From Paracoccus aestuariivivens (lineage in GTDB: Bacteria; Pseudomonadota; Alphaproteobacteria; Rhodobacterales; Rhodobacteraceae), in assembly GCF_009711225.1 (NCBI RefSeq), contig NZ_WMIE01000002.1:1-64000 (forward strand): a stretch of 64,000 bases of DNA. Reading direction: 5' to 3'. The notes below the pieces were generated by a model. That model made no database searches. It saw only the letters and a program-made list of their open reading frames with translations, and had not been told where the DNA came from. How positions within the stretch are numbered: the first letter of the stretch is position 1; each line of letters starts with the position of its first letter. A program made the translations under genes and the position numbers. This document shows, one piece after another, positions 17,573 through 26,605 of the stretch.

Positions 17573-18601
17573 ATGAGCCTTCCTGATCCGATCATCCTTG
17601 GCGATACGCGACTTGGCCCGCCGGTCTTTCTGGCGCCGATGGCCGGCATCACCGATTTGCCTTTCCGCCGCGCGGTCGCCCGCCACGGCGGTGCAGGGCT
17701 GATGGTCAGCGAGATGGTCGCCTCGACCGAGATGGTGACGCCTCGGCCCTCGACCCGCATGGCCGTGCGCGCCAAGGCGATGACCGAGGGCGATTTGCCG
17801 GTTTCGGTCCAGATCGCTGGCCGCGAAGCAGGGGCGATGGCGGAAACCGCCCGTATCGTTGCCGGAATGGGTGCGCGGATCATCGACATCAACATGGGTT
17901 GTCCGGCCAAGAAGGTGACCGGCGGGTTGTCGGGCGCGGCGCTGATGCGCGATCTGGATCACGCTCTGGAACTGGTCGATGCGGTCGTTGGCGCGGTTCC
18001 CGATCTGCCGGTGACGCTGAAGATGCGCCTTGGCTGGGACGAGGATTGCCTGAACGCGCCCGAACTTGCCACCCGCGCCACCTCGGCGGGGGTCCGGATG
18101 CTGACCGTGCATGGCCGGACGCGGGCGCAATTCTATACGGGAACCGCCGACTGGCAGCGGATCCGCAAGGTTGCGAATGTCGCGGGTCGTCCGCCGCTCG
18201 TGGCCAATGGCGATGTGGTCGATGCGGCCTCGGCCCGCGCGGCACTCGAGCAATCCGGCGCGGAAGCGGTCATGGTCGGACGCGGCGCGCAAGGCCAGCC
18301 GTGGAAGCTTGCCCAGATCGCGCACGAGCTTTGGGGCACAACTGCTCCGGAGATCCCGCAGGGCGCGGCTTTGGCCGATGACATCGCGGAACATTATCAG
18401 GACATCCTGTCCCTTTACGGCACCGAACTGGGCCTGCGCGTCGCACGCAAGCATCTGGGCTGGTACGCCGAAGCGAACGGCGCGCCGAACCGCGCCGAAT
18501 TGCTTCGCGCTGCGTCGCCCGAGGCGACCTTGGCCGCGATCAGGGCCGGTTTTGCCGATGCCGGACAGGCCGGCCTTCCTCCGATGGAGACAAGTACATG
18601 A
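17573..18601 (+). CDS. dusB: tRNA-dihydrouridine synthase DusB (NifR3)
   Basis: Flavin enzyme that reduces uridine to dihydrouridine in the tRNA D-loop. The 342-residue TIM-barrel protein has FLAPMAGITDLPFRR at the N terminus, the DINMGCPAKKV motif with the catalytic cysteine, TVHGRTRAQFYTG, and VMVGRGAQGQPW for FMN phosphate binding. In Rhodobacter the same gene, nifR3, is the first gene of the ntrBC operon. Here too it overlaps ntrB by four bases (ATGA), so it probably leads the dusB-ntrB-ntrC transcript. Confidence 0.96.
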   Translation: MSLPDPIILGDTRLGPPVFLAPMAGITDLPFRRAVARHGGAGLMVSEMVASTEMVTPRPSTRMAVRAKAMTEGDLPVSVQIAGREAGAMAETARIVAGMGARIIDINMGCPAKKVTGGLSGAALMRDLDHALELVDAVVGAVPDLPVTLKMRLGWDEDCLNAPELATRATSAGVRMLTVHGRTRAQFYTGTADWQRIRKVANVAGRPPLVANGDVVDAASARAALEQSGAEAVMVGRGAQGQPWKLAQIAHELWGTTAPEIPQGAALADDIAEHYQDILSLYGTELGLRVARKHLGWYAEANGAPNRAELLRAASPEATLAAIRAGFADAGQAGLPPMETST

Positions 18602-19746
18602 AGTCCCGCTCCACGGCGCAACATACGCCAGAGCCACCGTCTGATTTTATTCCGGCAGAGGTAGGTCCGAACTGGTCCGCATTGCCCATTCCCGCCGTCA
18701 TCGTCGATTCGAAAGGGCGGATCGCGGCGATCAACGATCTGGCGGAATCCTTTCTGAACGTCTCGCGCCGGTCGGCCATGGGCCACCACATCGAAGGCCC
18801 CGAGATGTTGAAGCGGATGCGGATCGTGCCGCCGATCTCCGAAATTCTTGAACGGGTCGGAGAGGGGCATGACGCACTGAACCGTTCCGCCGTGCGCTTC
18901 GAGATCGGTGATCGGCTTGGCGGTCATGTGGAACGGATGGGATCGATCTATGCCGGTCCGGTGCCCAGCCCTGCGGGTGGCATCGTGTTTCTGATCACGC
19001 CGGGCGAGAATTCCAGCCGCTTGGGGCAGGGGCGGGCGGTCCGCTCGGCCGCGCGCTCGGCCATCGGCATGTCCGAGATGCTGGCGCATGAGATCAAGAA
19101 CCCGCTGGCCGGCATTCGCGGTGCGGCGCAGCTGATCGGCATGAACCTTGCGCCCGAAGACCGCGATCTGGCCGATCTGATCGTCGTGGAATCGCGCCGC
19201 ATCGTCGAGCTGCTGGATCAGGTCGAGCGCTTCGGCGACACGTCAGGCGCGAAGCTGACCGAGGTGAACATCCATGACGTGCTGGAGCGCGTCCGCCGCT
19301 CGGCGATGGTGGGTTTCGGCAAGGCGCTCAAGATCGTGCCGGATTACGATCCCTCGCTGCCGCCCGCACTGGCCGACAATGACCAGTTGGTGCAGGTTTG
19401 CCTGAATCTGGTGAAGAACGCCGCCGAGGCGATCCATCGCGACGGGCGCGAAACCGGCGTGATCCGCATCCGCAGCTTCTATGACGGCACCTTGCGCATG
19501 GCTCCGACCGAGGCCGAGCCGCATGGCCGCAGCCTGCCACTTCAGATCGAGATCGAGGATGACGGTCCGGGCATTCCCGAATCTATCGCCGATCAGGTCT
19601 TCGAACCCTTTGTTTCGGGTCGCGAGAACGGCACCGGCCTTGGGCTGGCGCTGGTCTCGAAGATCATCACCGATCACGGGGCGTGGATCACGTTGGATTC
19701 CCGCCCCGGACGTACAATTTTTCGACTTTCCCTTCCCAAAGCCTGA
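18598..19746 (+). CDS. ntrB: Nitrogen regulation sensor kinase/phosphatase NtrB
   Basis: Cytoplasmic histidine kinase that phosphorylates NtrC under nitrogen limitation and is controlled by PII proteins. The 382 residues comprise an N-terminal PAS-like sensor (about 25-130), a dimerisation domain with phospho-acceptor His164 in MLAHEIKNPLAGIRG, and an ATPase domain with N box (NLVKNAAEAIHRDG), G1 (IEDDGPGIP) and G2 (GRENGTGLGLALV). There are no membrane segments. The start is coupled to dusB; ntrC follows eight bases after the stop. Confidence 0.96.
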   Translation: MKSRSTAQHTPEPPSDFIPAEVGPNWSALPIPAVIVDSKGRIAAINDLAESFLNVSRRSAMGHHIEGPEMLKRMRIVPPISEILERVGEGHDALNRSAVRFEIGDRLGGHVERMGSIYAGPVPSPAGGIVFLITPGENSSRLGQGRAVRSAARSAIGMSEMLAHEIKNPLAGIRGAAQLIGMNLAPEDRDLADLIVVESRRIVELLDQVERFGDTSGAKLTEVNIHDVLERVRRSAMVGFGKALKIVPDYDPSLPPALADNDQLVQVCLNLVKNAAEAIHRDGRETGVIRIRSFYDGTLRMAPTEAEPHGRSLPLQIEIEDDGPGIPESIADQVFEPFVSGRENGTGLGLALVSKIITDHGAWITLDSRPGRTIFRLSLPKA

Positions 19747-19754
19747 GGTAATCC

Positions 19755-21230
19755 ATGGACGGCACCGTTCTGATCGCAGATGACGACCGCACCATCCGCA
19801 CCGTCTTAACTCAGGCCCTGACCCGGGCGGGATGTCGTGTCCACGCGACCGGTTCATTGGCTCAATTGCTGCGCTGGGTCGAGGAAGGCCGCGGCGATCT
19901 GGTCATCACCGATGTGATGATGCCCGACGGCAACGGGATCGACATGATTCCGGCGATCCGCACGGCACGACCCGATCTGCCGGTCATCGTGATCTCGGCG
20001 CAGAACACCATCGTCACCGCGATCCGTGCCACCGAGGCCGCCGCCTTCGACTACCTGCCCAAGCCCTTCGATCTGCCCGATCTGATGGTGCGGGCGGGAC
20101 AGGCCCTGTCGCGCCGCGCCCGCAAATCCGATCCGACCCCGACCGGTATCCCCTCGCCCGAGAACACCGCCGATCCGACCCTGCCGCTGATCGGGCATGC
20201 TCCGGCGATGCAGAACCTGTTCCGTATGGTCGCGCGGGTGCTGAACGCGGATCTTCCGGTGATGATCGCGGGCGAAGCGGGGGTCGGCAAGACCGTCATC
20301 GCGCGGTCGTTCCATGATCTTTCCGACCGGCGTGATTCGGGTTTTGCGGTGCTGACCTCGGCCGATCTGTCCGAGGAAGCCATCCACCGCGCAGCCGAAC
20401 GTGCTAATGGCGGCACGTTGCTGATCGAGGATCCGGCGGGTTTTGGCGCATCGGCGCAGGCACGTCTGATCGGTCTGATCGAGGCATGGGAGGTCGGACC
20501 GGGCCGGAACCAGATGCCGCGCCTTGTGTCCACCACCGGCGCCGAGCCGCAGGCCGATGTCGCGAACGGGCGGCTGCGCGCCGATCTGTATTACCGTCTT
20601 GCAGGGGTCACGATCACAGTACCGCCGCTGCGGTCGCGGGTCGATGACATCCCGCCGCTGGCGCGTCACCTGCTGGCGCGGGCCGCGACGCAAGGTCTGC
20701 CGCAGCGCAGCTTGTCCGAAGGCGCGACGGCGATGATCCGCTCGTACCCGTTCCCGGGAAACGTGCGCGAACTGGAAAATCTGATGCGTCGTCTGGCGCT
20801 TACGGCCGCCGGAGCCGAAATCAGCGATGCCGAGGCGCGCGCCGCCCTTTCCGAATCAGTACCGCTTGGCGCCCCTGCCGCTGCGGTCACGCCGATGCAG
20901 CCGCGGGTGGCTGCGCCGACCGGAACCGCCGCGCCAAGCCCCGCCGCACCGGTCACGGCGATGGCCGAACCGTCCAATGCGCGTTTGTCGCAATCGGTCG
21001 AAATGCATCTCCAACGCTACTTTGATCTGCATGGCGATCAGCTTCCTCCGCCCGGTCTTTACGACCGGATTCTGCGGGAAATTGAAAAACCCTTGCTGGA
21101 AATCGCGCTGGACGCGACAGGCGGCAATCAGCTGAGATGTGCTGATCTGCTTGGCATCAACCGCAATACGTTGCGCAAGAAGCTCACGGATCTGAATATC
21201 GAGGTGACACGACGTCGCAAGCTGATGTAA
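19755..21230 (+). CDS. ntrC: Nitrogen response regulator NtrC lacking the GAFTGA loop
   Basis: DNA-binding response regulator of nitrogen assimilation, 491 residues. It has a receiver domain with phospho-acceptor Asp53 (ITDVMMPDG), an AAA+ domain with Walker A GEAGVGKT (173-180) and Walker B-like GGTLLIEDP (219-227), and a Fis-type helix-turn-helix at the C terminus (GNQLRCADLLGINRNTLRKK). The segment between Walker A and B is about 25 residues shorter than in classical sigma-54 activators and has no GAFTGA. This is the same state known for Rhodobacter capsulatus NtrC, which activates sigma-70 promoters. The linker before the HTH is Ala/Pro-rich. Confidence 0.95.
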   Translation: MDGTVLIADDDRTIRTVLTQALTRAGCRVHATGSLAQLLRWVEEGRGDLVITDVMMPDGNGIDMIPAIRTARPDLPVIVISAQNTIVTAIRATEAAAFDYLPKPFDLPDLMVRAGQALSRRARKSDPTPTGIPSPENTADPTLPLIGHAPAMQNLFRMVARVLNADLPVMIAGEAGVGKTVIARSFHDLSDRRDSGFAVLTSADLSEEAIHRAAERANGGTLLIEDPAGFGASAQARLIGLIEAWEVGPGRNQMPRLVSTTGAEPQADVANGRLRADLYYRLAGVTITVPPLRSRVDDIPPLARHLLARAATQGLPQRSLSEGATAMIRSYPFPGNVRELENLMRRLALTAAGAEISDAEARAALSESVPLGAPAAAVTPMQPRVAAPTGTAAPSPAAPVTAMAEPSNARLSQSVEMHLQRYFDLHGDQLPPPGLYDRILREIEKPLLEIALDATGGNQLRCADLLGINRNTLRKKLTDLNIEVTRRRKLM

Positions 21231-21245
21231 AACGGCCACAGATGG

Positions 21246-23573
21246 TTGCATGAGCGTTTCGTAGCAGCCACAGGAACGCCGCGGCACAGCGGCGAAACCG
21301 TGAGGTCGGGCGAGTTGGCGGGAACGCTGTCCAGGGGCACATGGGAACGCGTCGCGCGTTTGCGGCGCGCGCGCCGCGTTCGTAATTACGCGACATTGGG
21401 ATTGGTCGTTCTGGGACCGCTGCTGGCGGGTCTGACCTTTGTCGTGATGGGGCCGCTGGCCGGAGTCGAATCGGGCAGCGCGTGGCTGCGCCTCGTGCTG
21501 CTGGCCGACCTGCTTTACCTGATCGTTCTGACCGGTCTGGTTGTGACGCGGATGACGGGCATCGTTGCCGCCAGGCGACGTTCGGCCGCCGGATCGCGCC
21601 TGCATATGCGACTGGTGGGCGTCTTTGCCACCATCGCGCTGGTCCCGACGGTTCTGGTCGCGCTTTTCGCCGGAATCACGCTGAATATTGGTCTTGAGGG
21701 CTGGTTCTCGAACCGCGTGCAGCAAGTGGTGCGCAGCTCCTTGTCCGCCGCCGAGGCCTATCAGGAAGAACACCGCCGCGATCTGACCAGCGATGCCAAG
21801 ATGCTGGCGGGGGCGCTGACACAGGCCGCGCGGCAAAATCCGATGCTGGATGATGGCGAATTGCGGTTGCTGCTGGGGCAGGGACAGGCGCTGATCCAGC
21901 GCGGCCTGCGCGAGGCCTATGTCATCGACGGTGGTGGAGCGATCCGGGCACGCGGTGAACGCAGCTACCAGTTCTGGTACGAACAACCCTCGCAGCCGCA
22001 ATTCGATCAGGCGCAGACCGACGGTCTGGTCCTGATTCAGGACTGGCAGAACAACGAGTTCCGCGCGCTTCTGCCTTTGACGCCGCTGTCGGATCGCTAT
22101 CTGTACGTCACCCGCGATGTGGACGGGAAATTGCTGGGACTGCTGGACGACACGCGTCAAAGCGTTGGCGAATATCAGCGGCTCGAACAGGAACGCGGAC
22201 GGGTGCTCCTGGAGTTCTCGCTGCTGTATCTGGGCTTTGCCCTGCTGCTGGTCGCTGCCGCGATGTGGCTGGGGCTGTGGTTCGCTGACCGGCTGTCGCG
22301 ACCGATCGGCCGTTTGGCAGAAGCGTCCGAGCAGGTCGGCAAAGGCAATCTGGACCTACAAATCCCCGAAGCCGACACCGGAGACGAGATCCAGACTTTG
22401 GGTCAAAGTTTCAACCGCATGACCCGCCAGTTGAAGACCCAACGCGAGGAACTTGTCGAAAGCTACCGCGCCGCCGACGATCAGCGCCGGTTGTTCGATT
22501 CCGTGCTGTCCTCGGTGACGGCAGGGGTGATCGGGTTGGATGCCGCAGGCGAGATAGACTTCCTGAACCGGTCGGCCACGCGCTTGTTGGGGCTTGATCC
22601 GGCGCAGGTGCATGACCGTTTGCTGTGGCAGGCGGTGCCGGAATTCGCGCCGCTTTTCGATCGGCTTGCCCAATCGGTCAATGAATCCGTGCAGGACGAG
22701 ATTCGCCTGAACCGTGAGGGCCGCGTCGAAAGCCTGCTGGTCCGTATGGCCGCCCGAAGGGGCACCGCAGGCGGGCTTGAGGGATATGTGGTCGCGCTCG
22801 ATGATGTGACGGATCTGGTTTCGGCGCAGCGCATGGCGGCATGGGGTGATGTCGCCCGCCGTGTCGCCCATGAAATCAAGAACCCGCTGACTCCGATCCA
22901 ATTGTCGGCCGAGCGGCTCAAGCGGAAATTCGGGCCTATCGCCGGCGATGATCGCGAGGCGCTGGAGCAATATACCGAAGTCATCATCCGGCAGACCAAC
23001 GATCTGCGCCGGATCGTGGACGAATTCTCGCGCTTTGCCCGCATGCCCGAGCCGGATCGCAAGGAAACCGACATCTCCAAGTTGCTGCGTGACAGCGAGT
23101 TGATGCAGCGCGATGCCCTGCAAGGCGCGCTGGTCTCGGATATTCCCGAGGAGCCGGTCATCGTCGATGCCGATGCCGGAATGATGCGGCAGGTCTTTAC
23201 CAATCTTCTGAAAAACGCGGGCGAGGCGCTGGACGAGCTACGGCCCAACCCGCCCGAGGGGTGGACGCCGCGGATCAGGGTCGAAATGAATGCAGCACCG
23301 GATGCGGTGACCATCCGGATCATCGACAACGGCCCGGGCTTGCCCGAGGACCGTTCAAGGCTGTTCGAGCCTTATGTCACCATGAAGCAGGGGGGTACCG
23401 GGCTGGGCCTACCCATTGTGAAAAAAATCGTCGAGGAACATGGCGGGAACTTCATCCTGACCGACGCACCGGGGCAACCGGGTGCGATGGCGCAGATCCG
23501 TCTGCCTCGCGAACGCCAGCCCGTGCGCCTGACGGCACGGCGCCAGAAACTTGAGCAGGACCACGTGAAATGA
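21246..23573 (+). CDS. ntrY: Nitrogen/redox sensor histidine kinase NtrY
   Basis: Membrane sensor kinase that pairs with NtrX. In 775 residues there are two N-terminal transmembrane segments (about 45-95), another near 125-150, a periplasmic loop, a transmembrane segment near 320-340, HAMP (RLSRPIGRLAEASEQVG), a PAS domain, the phospho-acceptor His near 542 (HEIKNPLTPIQLSAERL) and an ATPase domain (NLLKNAGEALDEL, DNGPGLPE, GGTGLGLPIVKK). The start is uncertain: the longest form begins with TTG at 21246, GTG at 21300 is an alternative, and no strong ribosome site decides. It overlaps ntrX by four bases. Confidence 0.94.
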   Translation: MHERFVAATGTPRHSGETVRSGELAGTLSRGTWERVARLRRARRVRNYATLGLVVLGPLLAGLTFVVMGPLAGVESGSAWLRLVLLADLLYLIVLTGLVVTRMTGIVAARRRSAAGSRLHMRLVGVFATIALVPTVLVALFAGITLNIGLEGWFSNRVQQVVRSSLSAAEAYQEEHRRDLTSDAKMLAGALTQAARQNPMLDDGELRLLLGQGQALIQRGLREAYVIDGGGAIRARGERSYQFWYEQPSQPQFDQAQTDGLVLIQDWQNNEFRALLPLTPLSDRYLYVTRDVDGKLLGLLDDTRQSVGEYQRLEQERGRVLLEFSLLYLGFALLLVAAAMWLGLWFADRLSRPIGRLAEASEQVGKGNLDLQIPEADTGDEIQTLGQSFNRMTRQLKTQREELVESYRAADDQRRLFDSVLSSVTAGVIGLDAAGEIDFLNRSATRLLGLDPAQVHDRLLWQAVPEFAPLFDRLAQSVNESVQDEIRLNREGRVESLLVRMAARRGTAGGLEGYVVALDDVTDLVSAQRMAAWGDVARRVAHEIKNPLTPIQLSAERLKRKFGPIAGDDREALEQYTEVIIRQTNDLRRIVDEFSRFARMPEPDRKETDISKLLRDSELMQRDALQGALVSDIPEEPVIVDADAGMMRQVFTNLLKNAGEALDELRPNPPEGWTPRIRVEMNAAPDAVTIRIIDNGPGLPEDRSRLFEPYVTMKQGGTGLGLPIVKKIVEEHGGNFILTDAPGQPGAMAQIRLPRERQPVRLTARRQKLEQDHVK

Positions 23574-24958
23574 CCGACATTCTCATCGTTGACGACGAAA
23601 AAGACATTCGCGAACTGATCTCGGACATCCTCAGGGACGAGAGTTACTCGACACGTCTGGCCGCCAATTCGGATCAGGCCATGGCCGAGATCAACATCGC
23701 GGAGCCTGCGCTGATCATCCTCGACATCTGGCTCAAGGACAGCAAGATGGACGGGATCGACATCCTCAAACAGGTCAAGCGCAACAATCCTGACGTGCCC
23801 GTTGTGATCATCTCGGGGCATGGCAATATCGAGATAGCTGTCGCGGCTATCAAACAGGGCGCTTACGACTTCATCGAAAAGCCCTTCAACATCGACCAGC
23901 TTCTGGTGGTGATCCGCCGTGCGATGGAGGCCTCGCGTTTGCGGCGCGAGAACTCGACCCTGAAGCGCGGCGAGGCGCGGGCCGCCGAGATGCTGGGCAA
24001 TTCGGCGGCGTTCCGGCGGCTTCGCGAACAGCTTGACAAGGTGTCCAAATCCAATGGCCGTGTCATGCTGACGGGCGAGCCGGGGGCGGGCAAGGAAATG
24101 GCCGCCCGCTATATCCACGGCCACAGCCAGCGCGGTCGCGATCCCTTTATCGCCGTGCCTTGCGCCACGATCGAGCCTGACCGCATGGAAGAAGTGCTGT
24201 TTGGCCGCGAAACGCCCGAGCGCGGGATCGAGCCGGGTTTGCTCGAGCAGGCGCATGGCGGGGTGATCTATTTCGACGAGGTCGCCGATATGCCGTTGGG
24301 CACGCAGACCAAGATCCTGCGCGTCCTGACCGAGCAGCAGTTCCAGCGCGCCGGTGGCACTGACAAGGTGCGGGTGGATTTGCGGGTGATCTCATCCACC
24401 AACCGCGATCTTGCGACCGAAATCGCGACCGGTCGTTTCCGACAGGAACTGTATGACCGGCTGAACGTGGTTCCCGTGGCGGTGCCTTCGCTTTCCGAGC
24501 GGCGCGAGGACATCCACCATCTGGCCGAGCATTTCATCGAGCAGTTCCACGCCTCGCAGGGGCTTCCCCAGCGCGCGCTGCCCGAGGAAACCGTCGCGGC
24601 CCTGCAATCCATGGCCTGGCCGGGGAATATTCGCCAGCTTCGCAACGTCATCGAACGCGTGCTGATCCTTGGCGATGGCACCGGCCCGATCCAGCCTTCC
24701 GAGCTTGAAAGCCAAAGCACGACGAATGGTTCGGGCGAGGCGCTGGCCCTTGGGCCGCAGATCACCAGCCTTGCCTTGCGTGACGCACGCGAGTTGTTCG
24801 AGCGGGAATACCTGCTTGCCCAGATCAACCGTTTTGGCGGCAATATCAGTCGTACCGCACAATTCGTCGGGATGGAGCGCTCGGCTTTGCACCGTAAACT
24901 CAAGTCCTTGGGCGTGGTGGGCGGTGTCCGCGTCGAAGAGGAAATGATGGGCAAGTAA
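23570..24958 (+). CDS. ntrX: Nitrogen/redox response regulator NtrX
   Basis: Response regulator partner of NtrY, 462 residues. The receiver has Asp52 (IILDIWLKDS). The AAA+ domain has Walker A GEPGAGKE, LFGRETPERGIEPG at the position where sigma-54 activators carry GAFTGA (so the motif is absent), and Walker B GVIYFDEVADMP. A Fis-type HTH (GNISRTAQFVGMERSALHRK) ends the protein. Absence of GAFTGA is usual for alphaproteobacterial NtrX and implies action without sigma-54. A large hairpin follows the stop codon before trkA. Confidence 0.95.
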   Translation: MTDILIVDDEKDIRELISDILRDESYSTRLAANSDQAMAEINIAEPALIILDIWLKDSKMDGIDILKQVKRNNPDVPVVIISGHGNIEIAVAAIKQGAYDFIEKPFNIDQLLVVIRRAMEASRLRRENSTLKRGEARAAEMLGNSAAFRRLREQLDKVSKSNGRVMLTGEPGAGKEMAARYIHGHSQRGRDPFIAVPCATIEPDRMEEVLFGRETPERGIEPGLLEQAHGGVIYFDEVADMPLGTQTKILRVLTEQQFQRAGGTDKVRVDLRVISSTNRDLATEIATGRFRQELYDRLNVVPVAVPSLSERREDIHHLAEHFIEQFHASQGLPQRALPEETVAALQSMAWPGNIRQLRNVIERVLILGDGTGPIQPSELESQSTTNGSGEALALGPQITSLALRDARELFEREYLLAQINRFGGNISRTAQFVGMERSALHRKLKSLGVVGGVRVEEEMMGK

Positions 24959-24961
24959 GTT

Positions 24962-25002
24962 CGATCATTTCCTGCCATCACTGCACTGGCAGGAAGTGAT
25001 CG
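24962..25002 (+). other. 16-bp stem hairpin after ntrX
   Basis: CGATCATTTCCTGCCA (24962-24977) pairs with TGGCAGGAAGTGATCG (24987-25002) with a single T.G wobble and a 9-base loop, starting three bases past the ntrX stop. It has no T-run, so it may be a factor-dependent or processing element. The remaining roughly 220 bases to trkA show no clear gene or site. Confidence 0.75.
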
Positions 25003-25221
25003 GATGGTTGGCCGGTAGCTGGAATACTCGGTTCAAAGTGGCCATCGCGCTTCCAACGATGGCCCCGGGATGTCGCTGTTCACCCGCAGCTCCTCGCTGG
25101 ATGCGGGGGCTGCGACAGGCTGCGCTGTTACGCCTTTTGCTGTCGGCGATCTTTTGCTGTATCCGCATCGCATCCGGCGGGTTAGGATCGCCGTTGCGAC
25201 GAAGAATTGCACGAGGCGGCG

Positions 25222-26598
25222 ATGAAGATCATCATTTGCGGAGCAGGGCAGGTTGGCTGGCATATCGCACGCCATCTCGCCGGAGAACGCAACGATGTCA
25301 CGATCATCGACACCAATGCAGAATTGATCCGTCGCGCCACAGATGCGCTGGACGTGCAGGGCGTGACCGGATTTGCCAGCCATCCCGACGTTCTGGACCG
25401 TGCGGGCGCGCGCGACGCCGACCTGATCATCGCCGCGACCTATTCGGACGAGGTGAACATGGTCACCTGTCAGGTCGCGCATTCGGTATTTCAGGTGCCG
25501 CGCAAGATCGCCCGTCTGCGGTCCTCGGCCTATCTGGATGCGATCTATTCCGATCTGTACCGGACCGACCACCTGCCGATCGATGTCGTGATCAGTCCCG
25601 AGCGCGAGGTGGCGCGGGCGGCATTGCAGCGGCTGTCGGCCCCCTCGACATTCGACGCCGAGACATTCCTGAACGGACGGGTGCATCTGCTGGGCATCGC
25701 GCTTGATCCCGATAGTCCGGTGCTGAACACGCCCCTGCGGCAGCTGGATGAAATGTTCTCCAGCCTCAGCGCCATCGTTGCGGGTGTGCGGCGCGGCGGA
25801 AAGCTGTTCGCGCCAGAGCCGGGCGATCAACTGTTCGACGGCGACCAGATCTATGTGTTCACCCTTAGTCAGGACGTGCCGCGCACACTGGAAATCTTCG
25901 GCAAACCCGCCGCCCGGCAGGAAAGCGTTGTCATTATCGGTGCGGGCAATGTCGGGCTGGAAGTCGCCAAGGCGTTGGAGGCCAGCCCCGAGCGCGTCCG
26001 CGTCAAGGTGATCGAGCGCGACCGCTCGCGCGCCGAAGACGCGGCGGATGCGCTCAGCCGGACCATTGTCCTGAATGGCGACGGTCTGGCCGCCGAACTG
26101 CTGGAAGAAGCCGCCGTGCCGCGCGCCGATGCGGTTCTGGCGGTCACCGACGACGACAAGACGAACATCCTTGCGGCTGTCCGCGCCAAGCAGGCCGGAG
26201 CGAAGCTGGTCATCTCTCTGGTGAACGATCCGACGCTGATGTCGCTGATGGACACGCTGGAGATCGACGCCTTTATCAATCCGCGCGCCAGCACGGTCTC
26301 GACCATCCTGCGCCATATCCGGCACGGGCGGGTGCGCGATATCTACTCGATCGGCGATGCCGAGGCCGAGGTGATCGAGGCGCAGGTGCTGTCGACCTCG
26401 CCGATTGCGGGGCGTCCGATCCGCGATATCGACTTCCCCGAGGGCGCGTTGCTCGGGGCCGTATTGAAGCGCGACCGCGTGGTGAAACCGACCGGCGATC
26501 TGCGCATCGAAGAGGGCGATATCATCATCATCTTTGCCCTCGCCAAGGATGTCCCCGAGGTCGAGCGCCTGTTGCAGGTCTCGATCGACTTCTTCTGA
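25222..26598 (+). CDS. trkA: Trk potassium uptake NAD-binding regulatory protein TrkA
   Basis: Peripheral membrane subunit that gates TrkH potassium uptake. The 458-residue protein is the classical duplicated form: two RCK units, each a Rossmann NAD-binding domain (MKIIICGAGQVGWHIARHL at residue 1 and VVIIGAGNVGLEVAKAL near 235) followed by a TrkA-C domain. The start at 25222 follows GAGGCGGCG; the frame is open to 25207. trkH begins seven bases after the stop. Confidence 0.96.
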   Translation: MKIIICGAGQVGWHIARHLAGERNDVTIIDTNAELIRRATDALDVQGVTGFASHPDVLDRAGARDADLIIAATYSDEVNMVTCQVAHSVFQVPRKIARLRSSAYLDAIYSDLYRTDHLPIDVVISPEREVARAALQRLSAPSTFDAETFLNGRVHLLGIALDPDSPVLNTPLRQLDEMFSSLSAIVAGVRRGGKLFAPEPGDQLFDGDQIYVFTLSQDVPRTLEIFGKPAARQESVVIIGAGNVGLEVAKALEASPERVRVKVIERDRSRAEDAADALSRTIVLNGDGLAAELLEEAAVPRADAVLAVTDDDKTNILAAVRAKQAGAKLVISLVNDPTLMSLMDTLEIDAFINPRASTVSTILRHIRHGRVRDIYSIGDAEAEVIEAQVLSTSPIAGRPIRDIDFPEGALLGAVLKRDRVVKPTGDLRIEEGDIIIIFALAKDVPEVERLLQVSIDFF

Positions 26599-26605
26599 GG
26601 TCCGG

